Source of the DNA: Yoonia sp034652275
Lineage (GTDB): Bacteria; Pseudomonadota; Alphaproteobacteria; Rhodobacterales; Rhodobacteraceae
NCBI RefSeq assembly: GCF_034652275.1
Contig: NZ_JAXIWG010000001.1
Coordinates: forward strand, 744,001 to 808,000
Reading direction: 5' to 3'
DNA length: 64,000 nucleotides
Below the pieces are notes generated by a model. That model was not told the DNA's origin and made no database searches. It saw only the letters and a program-made list of their open reading frames with translations. This document shows, piece after piece, positions 62,334 to 64,000 of this stretch. The first letter of the stretch is position 1. Every line of letters starts with the position of its first letter. A program made the translations under genes and the position numbers.

Positions 62334-64000
62334 GCATTGGCGTCGTCCAGTCGTGTCCGCATCAAGGCGGCCGGGTCCGATAGCGCGGCGAACGGCAGGC
62401 GGGTAATCTGCGCCCACATCGCGCTTGCTGCGTCATGCGCGAGCATGGCGGTGGCGTGCAGGACCGACAGGTCGCTTGCTATCAAGGCGCGCTCGGCCTC
62501 CGACAGCGGCGCACGGCGCAGCCAATCCGCCACGGGCAAGATCTTCAAGCCCTGCGGCGGTGACGTATAGCTGTCAGGGGTCAGGTTGTAATAGGTCGCG
62601 CCTTCCGGCGGTGTCAGCCCCGCCAGAAACCGTGCCGCCGCCTGCACATCGATCATCCGGAAAGTCAGCCCTTCTGGCACTGCCCCCATCCGCGCACAGG
62701 CCGCCATGATGATCTCATAGATGTCGTTGGGGTTGGGCGCGCTCAGGTCATAAAGCGAGGGCAGCCGCACGATGGCCGCAGGCACGCCTGATGCCGCGAT
62801 CTGCGCCTCGGCTGCGATCTTGGCCGCGCCATAGCCGGAACAGTGAGGGTAGATGGTCGTCGGCCCTTCGGGATACCGCCCGCCCTGGTCGGGAAAAACA
62901 GCCGAAGAAGACGAGAACCGCAGATCGGCCCCCGCATCGGTGCAGAATTGCAAGACATTGGCGATTCCCGCCCGCGACCAGCTTTCCATATGGTCGCGAT
63001 CAACCGCCAGATTGACCATCGCCGCGCAGTGGATCACTTGCCGGACGTTTTTTGCCAAGGCGCTGTAATCCGCATCACCCAGCGCAAAACGTGCATCGTC
63101 GATGCCTGCAGGCACCAGCACCAGCCGCGCGGGATCAACGCCTTGCTCGGCAGCGATGGCCTGCAAACGGTCCAGCGGGTCGCGGCGCTTGGGCCGGATC
63201 AGGCAATAGATCACCTCGTCCTGCGGCAGGACCTTTGCCGCTGCGGCCAACACGCGGCTGCCCAGAAAGCCTGTCGCGCCCGTCAGCAAGATACCTCGGC
63301 GGTCAAAGCGGCCCTGCACCTGCGCACTTGGGGTGGTGCCGGACAACAGGTCGTGCAAGCGGCCCAGCGGCACATTCAACGCGAAATCGAAATCGACCGA
63401 GCGGCCATAATGCTGTTCCAGCGCCAGCAGAAAGGTCACGGCCATCAGCGAATCCCCGCCTTGGTCGTGAAACGACAACTCGGGGTCGAGTGACGCCGCA
63501 CCGCAGCCCATGACCAGCGCCGCCTGCACCACTGTCGGCTGCACATCGGTCCCGCCATCATCCTCGGTCGCGGCAGCGCTGATCGGCGGCAACGCCTTGT
63601 AATCATACTTGCCCGACACCGGATGCAGCGGCATCGTGTCCAGCCGCACCAGATAGGCAGGCACGCAATAGGCGGGCAGTTCGGCGCGCAGCGCCTGCGA
63701 CAGGCCCGCAGGCATCCGCACCTGCCCTGTCCCAATCCCCCAGCGATCATGGTTCGCAGCGGTCTGACCGGCATCGGCGCAGTAATAGAACACCAGCGCC
63801 TTGCCCTGCCCCGCCACATCCTGCACCCACGGCACCGCCGAGGCGAAGTGCATGAACCCGCGCAGCGAATCCGTCAGCTCGCGCGTCTGGATCGAATGGC
63901 CGCGCAGTTTGAGCATATGCGCCACGCGACCCATGACGTGGATCATGCCGTCCTCGGTCACATAGCCTTGATCGCCGGTGTCATAAAGCCGTGTCGCCTG
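62306..64000 (-). CDS. Adenylation-thiolation-thioester reductase protein (NRPS/CAR-like), N-terminus outside window
   Basis: C-terminal 564 residues of a larger enzyme; the frame stays open to the right edge. It begins in the adenylation domain with A7 (LYDTGD) and A8 (GRVAHMLKLRG), with the A10 Lys in PVSGKYDYKAL. A carrier domain follows with the phosphopantetheine Ser in FHDQGGDSLMAV, then a reductase domain with TGATGFLGSRVL and YGAAK. Such proteins load a carboxylic acid onto the carrier and release it reductively as an aldehyde or alcohol. Substrate cannot be judged because the specificity residues lie outside. Confidence 0.88.
   Translation of the reverse strand, partial: QATRLYDTGDQGYVTEDGMIHVMGRVAHMLKLRGHSIQTRELTDSLRGFMHFASAVPWVQDVAGQGKALVFYYCADAGQTAANHDRWGIGTGQVRMPAGLSQALRAELPAYCVPAYLVRLDTMPLHPVSGKYDYKALPPISAAATEDDGGTDVQPTVVQAALVMGCGAASLDPELSFHDQGGDSLMAVTFLLALEQHYGRSVDFDFALNVPLGRLHDLLSGTTPSAQVQGRFDRRGILLTGATGFLGSRVLAAAAKVLPQDEVIYCLIRPKRRDPLDRLQAIAAEQGVDPARLVLVPAGIDDARFALGDADYSALAKNVRQVIHCAAMVNLAVDRDHMESWSRAGIANVLQFCTDAGADLRFSSSSAVFPDQGGRYPEGPTTIYPHCSGYGAAKIAAEAQIAASGVPAAIVRLPSLYDLSAPNPNDIYEIIMAACARMGAVPEGLTFRMIDVQAAARFLAGLTPPEGATYYNLTPDSYTSPPQGLKILPVADWLRRAPLSEAERALIASDLSVLHATAMLAHDAASAMWAQITRLPFAALSDPAALMRTRLDDANAYQSDPALT

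Overview
The window is high-GC DNA with compact operons, many ATGA/GTGA start-stop overlaps, tripartite TRAP and ABC uptake systems, an ECF sigma factor/NrsF pair and an HWE-type histidine kinase. Together these point to an alphaproteobacterium, most likely a marine or soil Rhodobacteraceae (roseobacter-type) species. No rRNA, tRNA, CRISPR array, transposase or phage gene was found, and no gene-free stretch exceeds 300 bases.

Layout. (1) 1-7509 (+): a catabolic operon with an SDR (cut by the left edge), a creatinase/aminopeptidase-P-like protein, a TPP-dependent 2-oxoacid dehydrogenase (E1 alpha, E1 beta, and an E2 split over two proteins) and an aldehyde dehydrogenase. The substrate is unknown. 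(2) 7514-26475: a pectin/uronate utilisation island. Ten minus-strand genes (uxaC, TRAP dctPQM, kdgF, kduI, kduD, a uxuB-like oxidoreductase, uxaA, uxuA) look like one transcript, with a divergent GntR regulator and KDG kinase. A second minus-strand operon carries a sugar ABC transporter, a GH28 polygalacturonase and a GH105 unsaturated-galacturonyl hydrolase. It is divergent from an AraC-family regulator, and a 44-codon ORF leads it. The logic is import of oligogalacturonides by ABC, intracellular cutting, import of monomers by TRAP, then conversion to KDG and KDPG. (3) 27874-33986 (+): a tight, uncharacterised biosynthetic-looking operon of KASIII, extended SDR, MBL hydrolase, PaaK/CapK-like adenylate-forming enzyme, GNAT-like protein and Rieske oxygenase. 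Its composition resembles olefin/beta-lactone (Ole) logic. (4) 33971-36265 (-): an ATP-grasp gene sitting behind a RES/Xre toxin-antitoxin pair with a long inverted-repeat operator. (5) 36279-41904 (-): a dipeptide-type ABC transporter.

(6) 42106-50838: a haem acquisition locus. TonB, two ExbD, ExbB, a small exported protein and an outer-membrane receptor run leftward; hmuS, hmuT, hmuU and hmuV run rightward from a shared promoter region. (7) 50880-53950: FUSC transporter-like protein, DUF2177 protein, an exported coiled-coil protein preceded by an EcfG-like promoter motif, and an SH3-like lipoprotein. (8) 54036-57842: an ECF sigma-F/NrsF pair divergent from a bufABCD-type operon (DUF2282 precursor, DUF692/MNIO enzyme, DUF2063 partner, DoxX membrane protein). 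This is a bufferin RiPP system. Both divergent promoters carry the same GTAACA-N16-CGAA motif, which ties sigma factor to operon. (9) 57951-64000: an HWE histidine kinase overlapping a HEN1-like RNA methyltransferase, a QorB-like reductase divergent from an HxlR regulator, an SDR, and the C-terminal part of an A-T-reductase (NRPS/CAR-like) protein cut by the right edge.

The most notable items are the bufferin/sigma-F locus with its matched promoters, the unassigned KASIII-Rieske operon, the split E2 complex, a promoter-like element shared by the two pectin operons, and strong stem-loops after all three substrate-binding-protein genes that are followed by permease or hydrolase genes.
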